Assembly (NCBI RefSeq): GCF_022568795.1
Contig: NZ_JAKZHU010000001.1
Coordinates: forward strand, 744,001-808,000
DNA from: Arsenicicoccus dermatophilus
Lineage (GTDB): Bacteria; Actinomycetota; Actinomycetes; Actinomycetales; Dermatophilaceae
Length of the DNA stretch: 64,000 nt
Direction: 5' to 3'
Numbering within the stretch: position 1 is the first letter of the stretch; each line of letters opens with the position of its first letter. Positions 39,472 through 47,916 of the stretch are shown here, piece after piece. The position numbers and the translations under genes were made by a program. The notes beneath the pieces are model-generated. The model had not been told where the DNA came from and did no database searches. It saw only the letters and a program-made list of their open reading frames with translations.

Positions 39472-39707
39472 CGAAGAGATCGGTCTGCTCGGGTGACCGG
39501 ATGTGAGGGGATGTGTCCTCATGAGCGCCGATTTCGTCATAGAAGGCTACTTTTAGTATTCGACGTGTCGCATACGGGTGGAATCAGGTTCTTGTCCTCA
39601 GATGTTCACGACTCAGGTCTGGTAGCCCTATCGGGCTAGGAACTACGGTCAGACGGGTCACTATCCGTGCACCGGCTCCAGATCACTCATCTCCAGCGAG
39701 GTCGCCC
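39472..39707. promoter_or_regulatory. AT-richer intergenic region with two dyads
   Basis: 236 nt without a gene. It contains TGAGG/CCTCA arms (39504-39508, 39517-39521), an AT-rich patch near 39538-39560 (CTTTTAGTATTC), and a hairpin TAGCCC-TATC-GGGCTA (39623-39638). The first dyad may end the tsaE operon; the second lies 70 nt before the lipoprotein gene and may be an operator. Confidence 0.4.
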
Positions 39708-40130
39708 ATGCATCGCCGCCCCCTGTCCGCTCGAACCCCGGCGGCCCGGTCGCTCGCCGCCCCGGCGCTGCTGTGCGCGATCGCTCTGAGCGCCTGCTCG
39801 GGTGGGGGTCAGACGACCTTCACCTCGAGCAGCACCGGTGCTCCGGCGGCCACGTCGGCGGCCTCCGCCGCCGCCACCTCGCACGAGGCCGTCACGGTCG
39901 GGGTCCTGGACAAGGCCGTGGCAGAGGCCCGCCAGGCCCCCGCGCTGAGCAAGGCTGCCGACGACCAGGTCCGCGGCTGGCTCAAGGCGGCGTGCGCGGC
40001 TCACCTCGCCGGCATGCCGGACGCCCAGGTCCCCGCCGCCGTGGCCCAGGACATGCAGGTCCTCGGCGGCAACGCCCAGGCCGGTGCCCAGGCCGTCGTG
40101 CCCGTCGCCCGCAAGCTGCTCTGCCCCTGA
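39708..40130 (+). CDS. Small lipoprotein of unknown function
   Basis: 140 residues. Signal: arginine-rich start, hydrophobic LAAPALLCAIALS, lipobox LSAC at about 30. A Ser/Thr/Ala-rich linker leads to a small helical domain with AVAEARQAPALSKAADDQVRGWLKAAC and a C-terminal KLLCP, so two Cys could pair. No family recognised. The permease gene starts 67 nt downstream. Confidence 0.75.
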   Translation: MHRRPLSARTPAARSLAAPALLCAIALSACSGGGQTTFTSSSTGAPAATSAASAAATSHEAVTVGVLDKAVAEARQAPALSKAADDQVRGWLKAACAAHLAGMPDAQVPAAVAQDMQVLGGNAQAGAQAVVPVARKLLCP

Positions 40131-40197
40131 GATCCGTGCCGCTCGCCGCGCCCCCAGGACCCTTCCCTTCCGTCGCTTCCCCCTCCAGGACCCGATC

Positions 40198-41583
40198 ATG
40201 ACCGCCACCTTGTCCCCATCCCCCTCGACCGGCCACGACGAGTCGGCGGCCACGGCCGCGGACGACTACTCCCTCCAAAGGGTTCCGCCCGAGGCCCGCT
40301 ACGGCTGGTTCTCCGTGGCCATGCAGCGCTTCGGGATGCTCTCCGCGCTGGCCCAGTTCATGCTCGCCGCCTCCATCGGCATCGGCCTGTCCTTCTGGGA
40401 CGCCATGCTGGCCATCACCATCGGCTCGGTGGTCCTGGAGGCCCTCACCATCCTCGTCGGGATCGCCGGCCAGCGCGAGGGCCTCTCCACCTCGCCGCTG
40501 GCCCGCTGGTCCGGCTTCGGGACCGGTGGGTCCGCCATCGTGGGCGTGGTCATGGCGCTCAGCCTCGTCGGCTGGTTCGCCATCCAGAACGCCGTCTTCG
40601 CCGAGGGCCTGCACCGGATCGCTCCCGCGATCCCGCTGTGGGCGCTGTGCATCCTCGGCGGCCTCATTGTCACCGGGATCGTGGTCTTCGGCTTCAACGC
40701 CATGAACTGGGTGGCCTGGGTGGCCGTGCCGGCCTTCCTGGGCCTGTGCCTGTGGGCGATCTACTCCGAGCTGTCCAACCACACGCTGGGCGAGCTGCTG
40801 TCCTCCGGGCCCTCGGGCACGCCGATCTCGATGGGAGCGGCCACCACCATGGTGGCGGGTGGCTTCATCGTGGGTGCGATCTTCACCCCGGACATGTCGC
40901 GCTTCAACCGCACCCCGATGGACGTCATCAAGCAGACCATCGTCGGCGTGACCTTCGGGGAGTACTTCGTCGGCGTGGTCGGGGTCCTGCTGGCTCACGC
41001 GCTCAAGGTCTCCGTCCCGGCGGACGCCGGCGTGATCGTCGGGATCATCCAGTCCACGTCCGGCGTGATGGGCGTCCTCGTGCTGGCGCTGTCGATCATC
41101 AAGGTCAACGACTGGAACCTCTACCCCTCCTCGCTCGGCATCGTCAACGCGGTGCACGTGCTGACCGGTCGTCACATCAACCGGGGGATCGTGGCCGCTG
41201 GCCTCGGCGTCCTGGGGTCGGTCCTCAGCGCCATCGGCATGGCGGAGCACATCACCCCCTTCCTGCTCGAGCTGGGGGTTCTGTGCCCGCCCATCGCGGC
41301 GATCCTCATCGCCGACTACTTCGTGTGCCGCTCCTGGCGCGGCGAGCTCGACGCGTCCCGGGCATCGGGCGCATTGCCCGCCACGGCACCCCGGTGGGTG
41401 CCCGCCGGTCTGGTCGCCTGGGTGGTCGGCTGGCTGGCCGGGCGCTGGGCGTCGGCCAACCCGCAGCTCCTCGACGGCTGGCTCGTGCCGGCACTGACCT
41501 CCGTCCTGGTCGCCTTCGTGGTCCACGTCGCCCTCGGTCGTCTCGGTCTGGCCCGCGGCGTGGGGATCCACGAGACGCACTGA
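40198..41583 (+). CDS. NCS1 family cytosine/purine permease (CodB-like)
   Basis: 461 residues with about 12 membrane segments. N-terminal YGWFSVAMQRFGMLSALAQF and GQREGLSTSPLARWSGFGTGGS match the CodB branch of nucleobase:cation symporter-1; FTPDMSRFNRTP is another family segment. It probably imports cytosine or a purine with H+ or Na+. The ATG at 40198 follows CCAGGACCCGATC. No deaminase gene lies beside it; the cytidine deaminase at 20.4 kb is broken. Confidence 0.9.
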   Translation: MTATLSPSPSTGHDESAATAADDYSLQRVPPEARYGWFSVAMQRFGMLSALAQFMLAASIGIGLSFWDAMLAITIGSVVLEALTILVGIAGQREGLSTSPLARWSGFGTGGSAIVGVVMALSLVGWFAIQNAVFAEGLHRIAPAIPLWALCILGGLIVTGIVVFGFNAMNWVAWVAVPAFLGLCLWAIYSELSNHTLGELLSSGPSGTPISMGAATTMVAGGFIVGAIFTPDMSRFNRTPMDVIKQTIVGVTFGEYFVGVVGVLLAHALKVSVPADAGVIVGIIQSTSGVMGVLVLALSIIKVNDWNLYPSSLGIVNAVHVLTGRHINRGIVAAGLGVLGSVLSAIGMAEHITPFLLELGVLCPPIAAILIADYFVCRSWRGELDASRASGALPATAPRWVPAGLVAWVVGWLAGRWASANPQLLDGWLVPALTSVLVAFVVHVALGRLGLARGVGIHETH

Positions 41584-41686
41584 CCTGGGCGATCACCCCA
41601 GCAGTCCCCATCTGACCTGCTCTGCCGCACGACGGATCCGGCGCACCGCTCGGTCCATCCCCCAAGAAGAGAAGGAACTCCCACTG

Positions 41687-43228
41687 ATGCACCTCTCCCG
41701 CAAGACCAGTCGCTCGCTCCTCGCGGGCGTGCTCGCCACCGGGGTCGCCTCGTCGATGGCTCCCAGCCTGGCCTCTGCCGCGGTCGCCTCGCCCGCGACC
41801 GCCTCCGTCCGTGCCGCCGCGGTCGCCGCCGGTGGCACCGTCATCGACGTCAACAAGTCCAACCTGGCCGAGGTCAAGGCCATGTCCAAGGACCGCCCCG
41901 TCGTCATCCTCGTCACCGCCCCGGCCTGGTGCGGCTACTGCAAGAAGCTCGACCCGGTGATCCGCAAGTTCAACGCCGACGACGCGGGCAAGTGGGTCCT
42001 GGCGATCATCGACGTCGACAAGGCGGGTGGCGCCGAGAAGGAGTTCGGCGCCGACGGCTACCCCACCATGGTCCCGTGGGGCAAGAACGGTGAGATGAAG
42101 GGCACCGGTCGCATGGAGGGCTGGGCCGGCGAGTCCGGCACCCGCGAGTGGCTGGACGCCATGCTCAAGGAGTACGGCCCGACCAACACCCCGGCGCCGA
42201 CCAACACCCCGGCGCCGACCAACACCCCGGCGCCGACCAACACCGCGCCGCGTCCCACCCAGACGCCGCGTCCGACCGAGACGCCGCGTCCGACCGAGAC
42301 GCCCACCCCGCTGCCCACGAAGCCGCGGCCCACCCAGACGCCGACCACGCCCGCGCCGACCGGCACCGAGCCGGGCCCGGTGCCCACCAGCACCGCCCCG
42401 GTCCCGGTGCCCACCACCGAGCCTGCCCCGACCACGACGGCCCCGGCTCCCACCACCACCGGCCCCGCCCCGACCACGCCCGCCCCCGGTGACGGCACCC
42501 TGCCCGAGCTGCCCCCGGGCGCCGTGCAGCTGACCGACAAGAACTTCGACGAGGCCGTGATCAAGGAGTCCGCCAAGCGGACCGTGATCATCGACTTCTC
42601 CAAGGACAAGTGCGAGCCGTGCCTGGCCATCGCGCCGCTGCTGGACGAGAAGTACCGCAAGGACGCGGGGAAGTGGCAGTACACCCGCCTCGACGGCACC
42701 CAGTTCCCGGAGCTGTGGAAGAAGTTCGACAACCCGTGGTTCCCGACGCTCGTCGCCATGCGTGACGGCAAGGAGATCTCGCGTCGCGCCGGCTACGAGG
42801 GTGACGCCGAGGCCGTCAAGGCCTGGATCGACTCCGTGGCCGAGGGCAAGGCCCCCGCGGTCGACCCGCTGGTCATGGACCTCAAGTCCGAGGAGGACTG
42901 GAACTCGATCGTCTCCATGTCCAAGCGCCACCCGGTCGCCATCCGCGCCCACCTGGACAGCTACCTCAAGAGCTCCAAGCGCAGCGGTGAGGCCGCCAAG
43001 AAGATCGCCAACGGAGATGGCGGCAAGTGGACCCTGGCCAACGTCGACATGGCCGGTCCCGGTGCCTACCTCCTGGCCCGCAAGGGCGTCCGCGTGACCA
43101 CGGTCCCGCAGATGTTCGTGTTCTACAACGGCAAGGTCCAGCTCACCCCGCTGAACGGCCCCGCCGACGAGGCCAAGATCCGCGAGTGGGTCAACACCAT
43201 GCTGAGCACCCACTACCCGCCGGCCTGA
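41687..43228 (+). CDS. Secreted protein with three thioredoxin-like domains
   Basis: 513 residues. Signal peptide about 1-30 (ending SLASAA). Domain 1 (about 45-165) has the redox motif APAWCGYCKKL. A ~110-residue Pro/Thr linker with PTNTPA repeats follows. Domain 2 (about 280-390) has FSKDKCEPCLAIAP. Domain 3 (about 395-510) keeps the thioredoxin ending TTVPQMFVFYNGKVQLTPLNG, including the cis-Pro, but has no CxxC. No membrane anchor is visible. It may act in extracytoplasmic disulfide chemistry; the partner is unknown. AGAAGGA precedes the ATG. A 17-bp terminator follows. Confidence 0.85.
   Translation: MHLSRKTSRSLLAGVLATGVASSMAPSLASAAVASPATASVRAAAVAAGGTVIDVNKSNLAEVKAMSKDRPVVILVTAPAWCGYCKKLDPVIRKFNADDAGKWVLAIIDVDKAGGAEKEFGADGYPTMVPWGKNGEMKGTGRMEGWAGESGTREWLDAMLKEYGPTNTPAPTNTPAPTNTPAPTNTAPRPTQTPRPTETPRPTETPTPLPTKPRPTQTPTTPAPTGTEPGPVPTSTAPVPVPTTEPAPTTTAPAPTTTGPAPTTPAPGDGTLPELPPGAVQLTDKNFDEAVIKESAKRTVIIDFSKDKCEPCLAIAPLLDEKYRKDAGKWQYTRLDGTQFPELWKKFDNPWFPTLVAMRDGKEISRRAGYEGDAEAVKAWIDSVAEGKAPAVDPLVMDLKSEEDWNSIVSMSKRHPVAIRAHLDSYLKSSKRSGEAAKKIANGDGGKWTLANVDMAGPGAYLLARKGVRVTTVPQMFVFYNGKVQLTPLNGPADEAKIREWVNTMLSTHYPPA
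42181..42250 (+). repeat. 18-bp tandem repeats encoding PTNTPA
   Basis: Three perfect 18-bp units (42181-42198, 42199-42216, 42217-42234) and a partial fourth in the Pro/Thr linker of the thioredoxin protein, followed by a second 18-bp period (about 42256-42300). In-frame units would change linker length without breaking the frame. Confidence 0.85.
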
Positions 43229-43257
43229 GCCGCGGGCTGATCCCCAGCACCACCCTC

Positions 43258-43299
43258 GGTCCGGCCGGGGCGCGGCTCACGTCGCGCCCCGGCCGGACC
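43258..43299 (+). terminator. Terminator after the triple-thioredoxin gene
   Basis: Perfect 17-bp stem, arms 43258-43274 and 43283-43299, 8-nt loop, starting 30 nt after the stop. Confidence 0.85.
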
Positions 43300-43358
43300 C
43301 GTCCTCCCTGCGCCAACCATCCCTGAACCGCCATCCACCACTACCACCGAGGAGCATC

Positions 43359-44177
43359 ATGACCACCGAGAACAGCACCCCCGCCGCCGAGCACCAGCGC
43401 TGGCGCGAGGCCCGTCACGCCGCCGTCACCGGACCGCACGGCAACCTCGCCCTCGTGGGCTTCCTGCAGGTCACCGAGGAGCCGGAGCGGCTCGAGCAGA
43501 TCCCGGCGACGGTATGGCGCGTCGGTGACGCCGACGGGATCATGGTCACCGCCGACGCCGCCGACGAGGTCCGCCTCGACGGGGAGCTCGTGGACGGCGA
43601 CCGGGCCTGGGCCCGGCTGCGTCCCGACGGCACCCCGATCCTGACCTGGCAGGGCCTCGCCGCCGATGCCTTCTCGCTGGACGGCTCCGCCTTCGAGGTC
43701 CGCGTCTACGACCCCTCCGCCCCTCGTCGCGCCGAGTTCGAGCGCATCGACTGCTACGACTACGACCCCGAGCTGGTGGTCCCGGCCCGCTTCGTCCGCG
43801 ATGCCGAGGTGCACGCGGTGCCGTGGGAGTTCAGCCGTGGCAGCGACAGCGGCGCGCTCAAGCAGGTGCCCGGCAGCGTGCGGTTCACCCTGGGTGGCGA
43901 GGAGCACGAGCTCGCGGGCTTCCTCGACGGCCGGGTGCTCGTCATCGTCTTCGCCGATGCCACCACGGGTCCCGAGTCCTACGCGCCCGGTCGCTTCCTC
44001 AAGCTCGACATCCCGCAGGACGGCGAGCTGGAGCTCGACTTCAACCAGGCCTTCGTGCCGCCGTGCGGGTTCTCGGACTTCTACTCCTGCCCGCTGCCGC
44101 CCGCCGGGAACCGGCTCAGTGTGCCCGTCCGTGGCGGGGAACGGCGTGTGATCTGGCGCGAGCAGCAGCAAGCCTGA
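43359..44177 (+). CDS. DUF1684 family protein
   Basis: 272 residues, no signal peptide. The family core is seen in VVPARFVRDAEVHAVPWEF, SVRFTLGGEEHELAGFLDG, VIVFADATTGPESYAPGRFL and the C-terminal DFNQAFVPPCGFSDFYSCPLPP, the hallmark of DUF1684. No established activity; an upstream FHA-like or enzymatic role is speculative. ATG 43359 follows CGAGGAGCATC. The last 62 nt overlap, in antisense, the 3' end of the MFS gene. Confidence 0.92.
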   Translation: MTTENSTPAAEHQRWREARHAAVTGPHGNLALVGFLQVTEEPERLEQIPATVWRVGDADGIMVTADAADEVRLDGELVDGDRAWARLRPDGTPILTWQGLAADAFSLDGSAFEVRVYDPSAPRRAEFERIDCYDYDPELVVPARFVRDAEVHAVPWEFSRGSDSGALKQVPGSVRFTLGGEEHELAGFLDGRVLVIVFADATTGPESYAPGRFLKLDIPQDGELELDFNQAFVPPCGFSDFYSCPLPPAGNRLSVPVRGGERRVIWREQQQA

Positions 44178-47100
44178 ACGAGCTGAGGGTGGCCACGAGC
44201 GCGAGCGCCGTGCCCACCCAGGGCAGCGTCTGGGTCTGGCCGGCGTCCACGAGCACTCCGCCGAGGGCGCCGGCCACCGCGACGCAGAGGTTCCAGGTGG
44301 TGACCACCAGGGCCTGACCGATCTCCTGGGACTGTCCGCAGATGCGAGCCGAGGCGGTCTGGAAGATCGTGGGGGCGCCCCCGAAGGCCATGCCCCACAC
44401 CGCCACGACCCCGAGCACGGCGAAGAGCGGTCCGGCGGGCACCAGGAAGCACGCGGCGAGGCACGCCACCAGCCCCGCGCAGACCAGGGTGGCCAGCAGC
44501 TGCAGGTGCCGGTCCACGTGCTTGCCGACCAGCGCCAGGCCGATGACGGCCACCAGCCCGAAGGCCAGGAGCAGGACGTCGAGCCGCAGGTCCTTGCGCC
44601 CCTGGGTCAGAGCGGGCAGGAAGGTGTAGACCACGTTGTGCGCGGTCGAGTAGAACGCGGTCACGGCGAGCACGCGGCCGAGCCCGGGCAGGGTGAGCAC
44701 GCTGCCCAGTCCGGGCCGCTCCCCACCGCGCGGCTCTCCGGGGATGCGAGGCAGCGAGGCGATGGCGAGGAGCAGGACGAGCGCGGCCAGCGCGGACACG
44801 GCGGCGAAGGAGAGCCGCCACCCGAGCATGCTGCCGAGGAGGCTGCCGAAGGGGATCCCCAGCGCGAGCGCCATGGGCGTGCCGGCCATGGCGATCGCCA
44901 TGGCACGGCCTGCGATCCCCGGGACCACCAGGCGGGTGGCGTAACCCGCCAGCATCGCCCACAGCAGGCCGGCGCAGGCACCCGCGGCGAACCGGGCGAC
45001 GGTGAGGATCATCAGGTCTGATGACACGAGGGGCACGCTGTTGGTGACCACGAAGGCGAGCAGGGTCGTCAGCAGGAGGGTCTTGCGGTTCACGGACCGG
45101 GTCAGCGCGGTCATGGGTATGGCGGCCAGGCCGCACCCCACGGCATAGGCCGTCACCAGCTGGCCGATGATCCCGTCCGTCCAACCGAGCCCGGCCCTCA
45201 TGGACGGGGTCACCGCCACGGGCAGGGCCTCGGTCATCATCGTGATGAAGCCGGCCGCGGCCATGAGCAGGAGCTGACCGACGGGAGGCTTCTCGCGGGG
45301 GACGTAGCCGCCCTGGTCGCGGGGAGCCACCCGCGTGTGCGACCCGGTGGTGCGGCGGGTCTCGGCGCGCGTCAGGGGACCCGTGGGCTCCTGGTCCTCG
45401 CGGCTGCGACCCACCCGGCTCGTCGGGCCGGTCGTCTCCGACGTGCGGCGCATCTCGGCGCGGGTGCGGGTCTGGGTGGACTGCCGGGTGGGCGGTGCGC
45501 CCCGCCTCGCCGGGCGACCGGGCCTCGACGGCACCCGGTCGTCGAGCTCGTCGTCCTCGTCGTCGAAGACGGGGCGGAAGTGCTCGGTGCGGGGTCCGTC
45601 GTCGGGCTCGTCGAGCCGGTAGTCCTGGTCCTCGGGGTCGTCGTAGACCGGGCGGAAGACCTCGGTGCGGGGTCCGTCGTCGCGGCTCCCGGGGCGGTAG
45701 TCGTCGTCGTAGACCGGCCGGAAGATCTCGGTGCGGGGCGCGTCGAGCGGGTAGTCGTCGTCCTCGTCGTCGTGGAGGTCGTCGGGGTCGTCGTAGACCG
45801 GGCGGAAGTGCTCGGTGCGGGGTCCGTCGTCGCGGCTCCCGGGGCGGTAGTCGTCGTCGTAGACCGGTCGGAAGATCTCGGTGCGGGGCGCGTCGAGCGG
45901 GTAGTCGTCGTCCTCGTCGTCGTGGAGATCGTCGTAGACAGGGCGGAAGATCTCGGTGCGGGGTTCCTCGTCCACCGCAGCGGCCCCGCGGTCGGGGTAG
46001 CTCCGGTCCGGGGTCCACGAGGAGCTGCGGTCGTGGTGGACCGTGCTGCCGTGCGCCCCCCGGGTCCACGAGGTGCTCCCGGCAGCCGGGTCGGCGCCCT
46101 GCTCCGGCAGGTAGTCCTCGTCGTCCTCGTCGTAGAGGTCGTCGTCCTCGTCGTAGGGGTCGTCCTCGTCATACCGAGAGCGGTCGAGGACGGGGGTGAA
46201 CAGCTCGGTGTGGGCGCCGGGGTAGCGGTCCTCGGCGGGCGGTCCGGCGTCGGGCGCGGGGGAGAACGACCGGTCGTCGATGGACGAGCCGTAGGAAGGT
46301 GCGTCGTACGAGGACGAGCCACCGTAGGAAGGCGACTCGTAGGACGTGGGCGCGTCGTAGCTCTCCCGCCGGGCGGAGGGATAACCGGCGGGTGGGCTGA
46401 AGGCCGTGGGGGAGGTGTAGTCCGTCGGCGAGGTGAAGGCCGTGGGTGAGGTGTAGTCCGTCGGCGAGGTGAAGGCCGTGGGTGAGGTAGGGCTCGGGCG
46501 GGGGTCGTACGACGCCGGCGACTCGTAGGTCCGCGAGGACTCGTACGCCGGTCGCTCGTAGGACGCAGGGGTCTCGTACGACCTCGGGAGCTCCTGGCTC
46601 GCGTGCCGGGAGGTGTACTCCGCCGGACCGGCGTACGAGGTGGGCGAGCCGCCGGAGGTGGGGCCGTCGTAGTCCGCGGGCGCGTCGTAGCTCCCCCTCG
46701 GGGAGGTGTGGCGGGCGGGCGGCTCGTAGGACGCGGGGGAGTCGTAGTCGGACGGGGACTCGAAGGTCCCCGTGGACCGGCGGTAGGACGACGGAGCGGA
46801 GGAGGTGTCGGGGGAGTAGCTGCCGGCGGGGTCGACGTCCGGGCGGTAGGTGGGCGACGAGGTGTAGGACGTCGCCCCTCCGGGCCTGGACCCGCCGTCG
46901 GGCACCGGCCGGATCAGCTCGGTGAGAGCGGGGCCACCGGGCGGGCTCCCGTCGCGGTCGTCGTAGGACCGCCCGGTCGGGGGCAGGTGCTCCCGCCGGG
47001 GGAGGTGCCCGGGCGCACGGGGTCGCGGTAGACCGGGATCAGCTCGGTGCGCGGCTCGTCGGGCGAGCCGGCCAGGTAGTAGTCCTCGTCCACGGGAGGC

Positions 47101-47315
47101 AGGTACTTCGACATGGTGTCGTGCACCGAGCCCCGGTGGCCGTCGTCGAGCGGCACGGAGGTGGTGCGGTAGCTGCGCGTCGCGCCATAGGCGGCGGTGG
47201 CCCCTGACGGGTCGATCCGAGGGTCCTGGGGATCGCGTGCATCCCGTCCGTCCCGGCTCTCCCGCCCCTCGCGAGGCCTGCCGCGGTGCGTGTTGCGGGT
47301 CGCGGCTGGCTCCAC
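44116..47315 (-). CDS. MFS transporter with ~680-residue repetitive N-terminus; frame broken near 47000
   Basis: The C-terminal ~390 residues form a 12-segment major facilitator, from GQLLLMAAAGFITMMTEALP to the end, like sugar or drug efflux proteins. The N-terminal region is disordered: Ser/Tyr/Pro repeats (SPTAF/SPTDYT, SYESP), then acidic blocks with about nine copies of a PRTEIFRPVYDD-like motif. The start is GTG 47315, right after AGGAGGCGCC. From there the frame reads to DEPRTELIPVYRDPVRPG and then loses register; the rest is one base off. A GGGGG run at 46998-47002 with one more G would restore a ~1066-residue protein. The ATG at 47328 in the downstream frame is itself part of the ribosome site. 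Confidence 0.8.
45661..45934 (-). repeat. 150-bp offset duplication in the MFS N-terminus
   Basis: 45661-45784 and 45811-45934 match at 122 of 124 positions by my count. Each copy encodes two FRPVYDD motifs and an acidic DDEDDDYPLDAP block. After the match, copy 2 lacks 9 nt present in copy 1. Confidence 0.85.
46399..46490 (-). repeat. 36-bp tandem repeats encoding SPTDYTSPTAFT
   Basis: About 2.5 near-identical 36-bp units in the MFS N-terminus; the protein alternates SPTAFT and SPTDYT. All units are multiples of 3. Confidence 0.85.
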
Positions 47316-47394
47316 GGCGCCTCCTCATGTTGGGGGTGTCGGTCGATCGTTACCCGCCGTGTCCGCGGGCGCAATGGCCCTCCCCCCAGCAGGA

Positions 47395-47455
47395 GGACAT
47401 ATTATTACTTTTAGCGCCTATATGATGCTATAAGTAGTGCTTCTTGTGATGGTCA
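47395..47455. promoter_or_regulatory. AT-rich divergent promoter region
   Basis: A ~60-nt stretch strongly AT-rich against its surroundings, with ATATTATTAC, CCTATATGATGC and TATAAG. It lies between the divergent MFS (start 47315) and F420-type oxidase (start 47491) genes, and -10-like hexamers occur on both strands. No clear operator dyad. Confidence 0.45.
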
Positions 47456-47490
47456 GTGACGAATGGTGCGTAAGGTCGTACCCTCGGGGT

Positions 47491-47883
47491 ATGGACCTCC
47501 TGACGTTGGGTGACGAGCATGTCGTGTCCCTGACCACCTTCCGTCGCAGCGGCGAGGCGGTCAGCACCCCGGTCCGGATCGGCCGCGACGGCGAGCAGCT
47601 GGTCGTGCTCACCCCGGACGGGACGGGCAAGACCAAGCGGCTGCGGCATACCCACGCCGTCGTCCTGCGGCCCTGCGACCGCCGCGGCCGGGTCGCGCCG
47701 GGCGCACCCTCGGTGCGCGCCACCGCCCGGGTGGACCGGGATCCGGCGCTGCTCGCCCGCACCCGGGCGATCCTCGCCGCCAAGCACCGGCTCGAGTTCC
47801 ACGGCTTCATGCTCGTCGAGCGGCTCGTGCGTCGACGCAGCCCGGCCCGCGTCGTCATCACCGTCCACCCACGATCCGGTTGA
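47491..47883 (+). CDS. PPOX-class, probably F420-dependent, split-barrel protein
   Basis: 130 residues. It has the split beta-barrel pattern of the pyridoxamine-phosphate-oxidase-like/F420 family: HVVSLTTFRRSGEAVSTPVRI, LVVLTPDGTGKTKRLRHT and RVAPGAPSVRATARVD. Such proteins use F420 or flavin to reduce quinones, biliverdin or other compounds. The ATG at 47491 is preferred; an in-frame upstream start (47437) adds an unlikely leader. The next gene starts 33 nt after the stop. Confidence 0.85.
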   Translation: MDLLTLGDEHVVSLTTFRRSGEAVSTPVRIGRDGEQLVVLTPDGTGKTKRLRHTHAVVLRPCDRRGRVAPGAPSVRATARVDRDPALLARTRAILAAKHRLEFHGFMLVERLVRRRSPARVVITVHPRSG

Positions 47884-47916
47884 CCCTGCCACGGAGGCAG
47901 CAGGCAGTCTGAGCAC

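Noticed and set aside
42181-42300. CRISPR-like array
   Set aside because: The 18-bp units are adjacent, in frame and encode a Pro/Thr linker; there are no spacers or cas genes.
47316-47328. ATG at 47328 as start of the MFS gene
   Set aside because: ATGAGGAGG is the ribosome site for GTG 47315, and the residues from 47328 to about 47000 in that frame are Arg-rich without the repeat motif.
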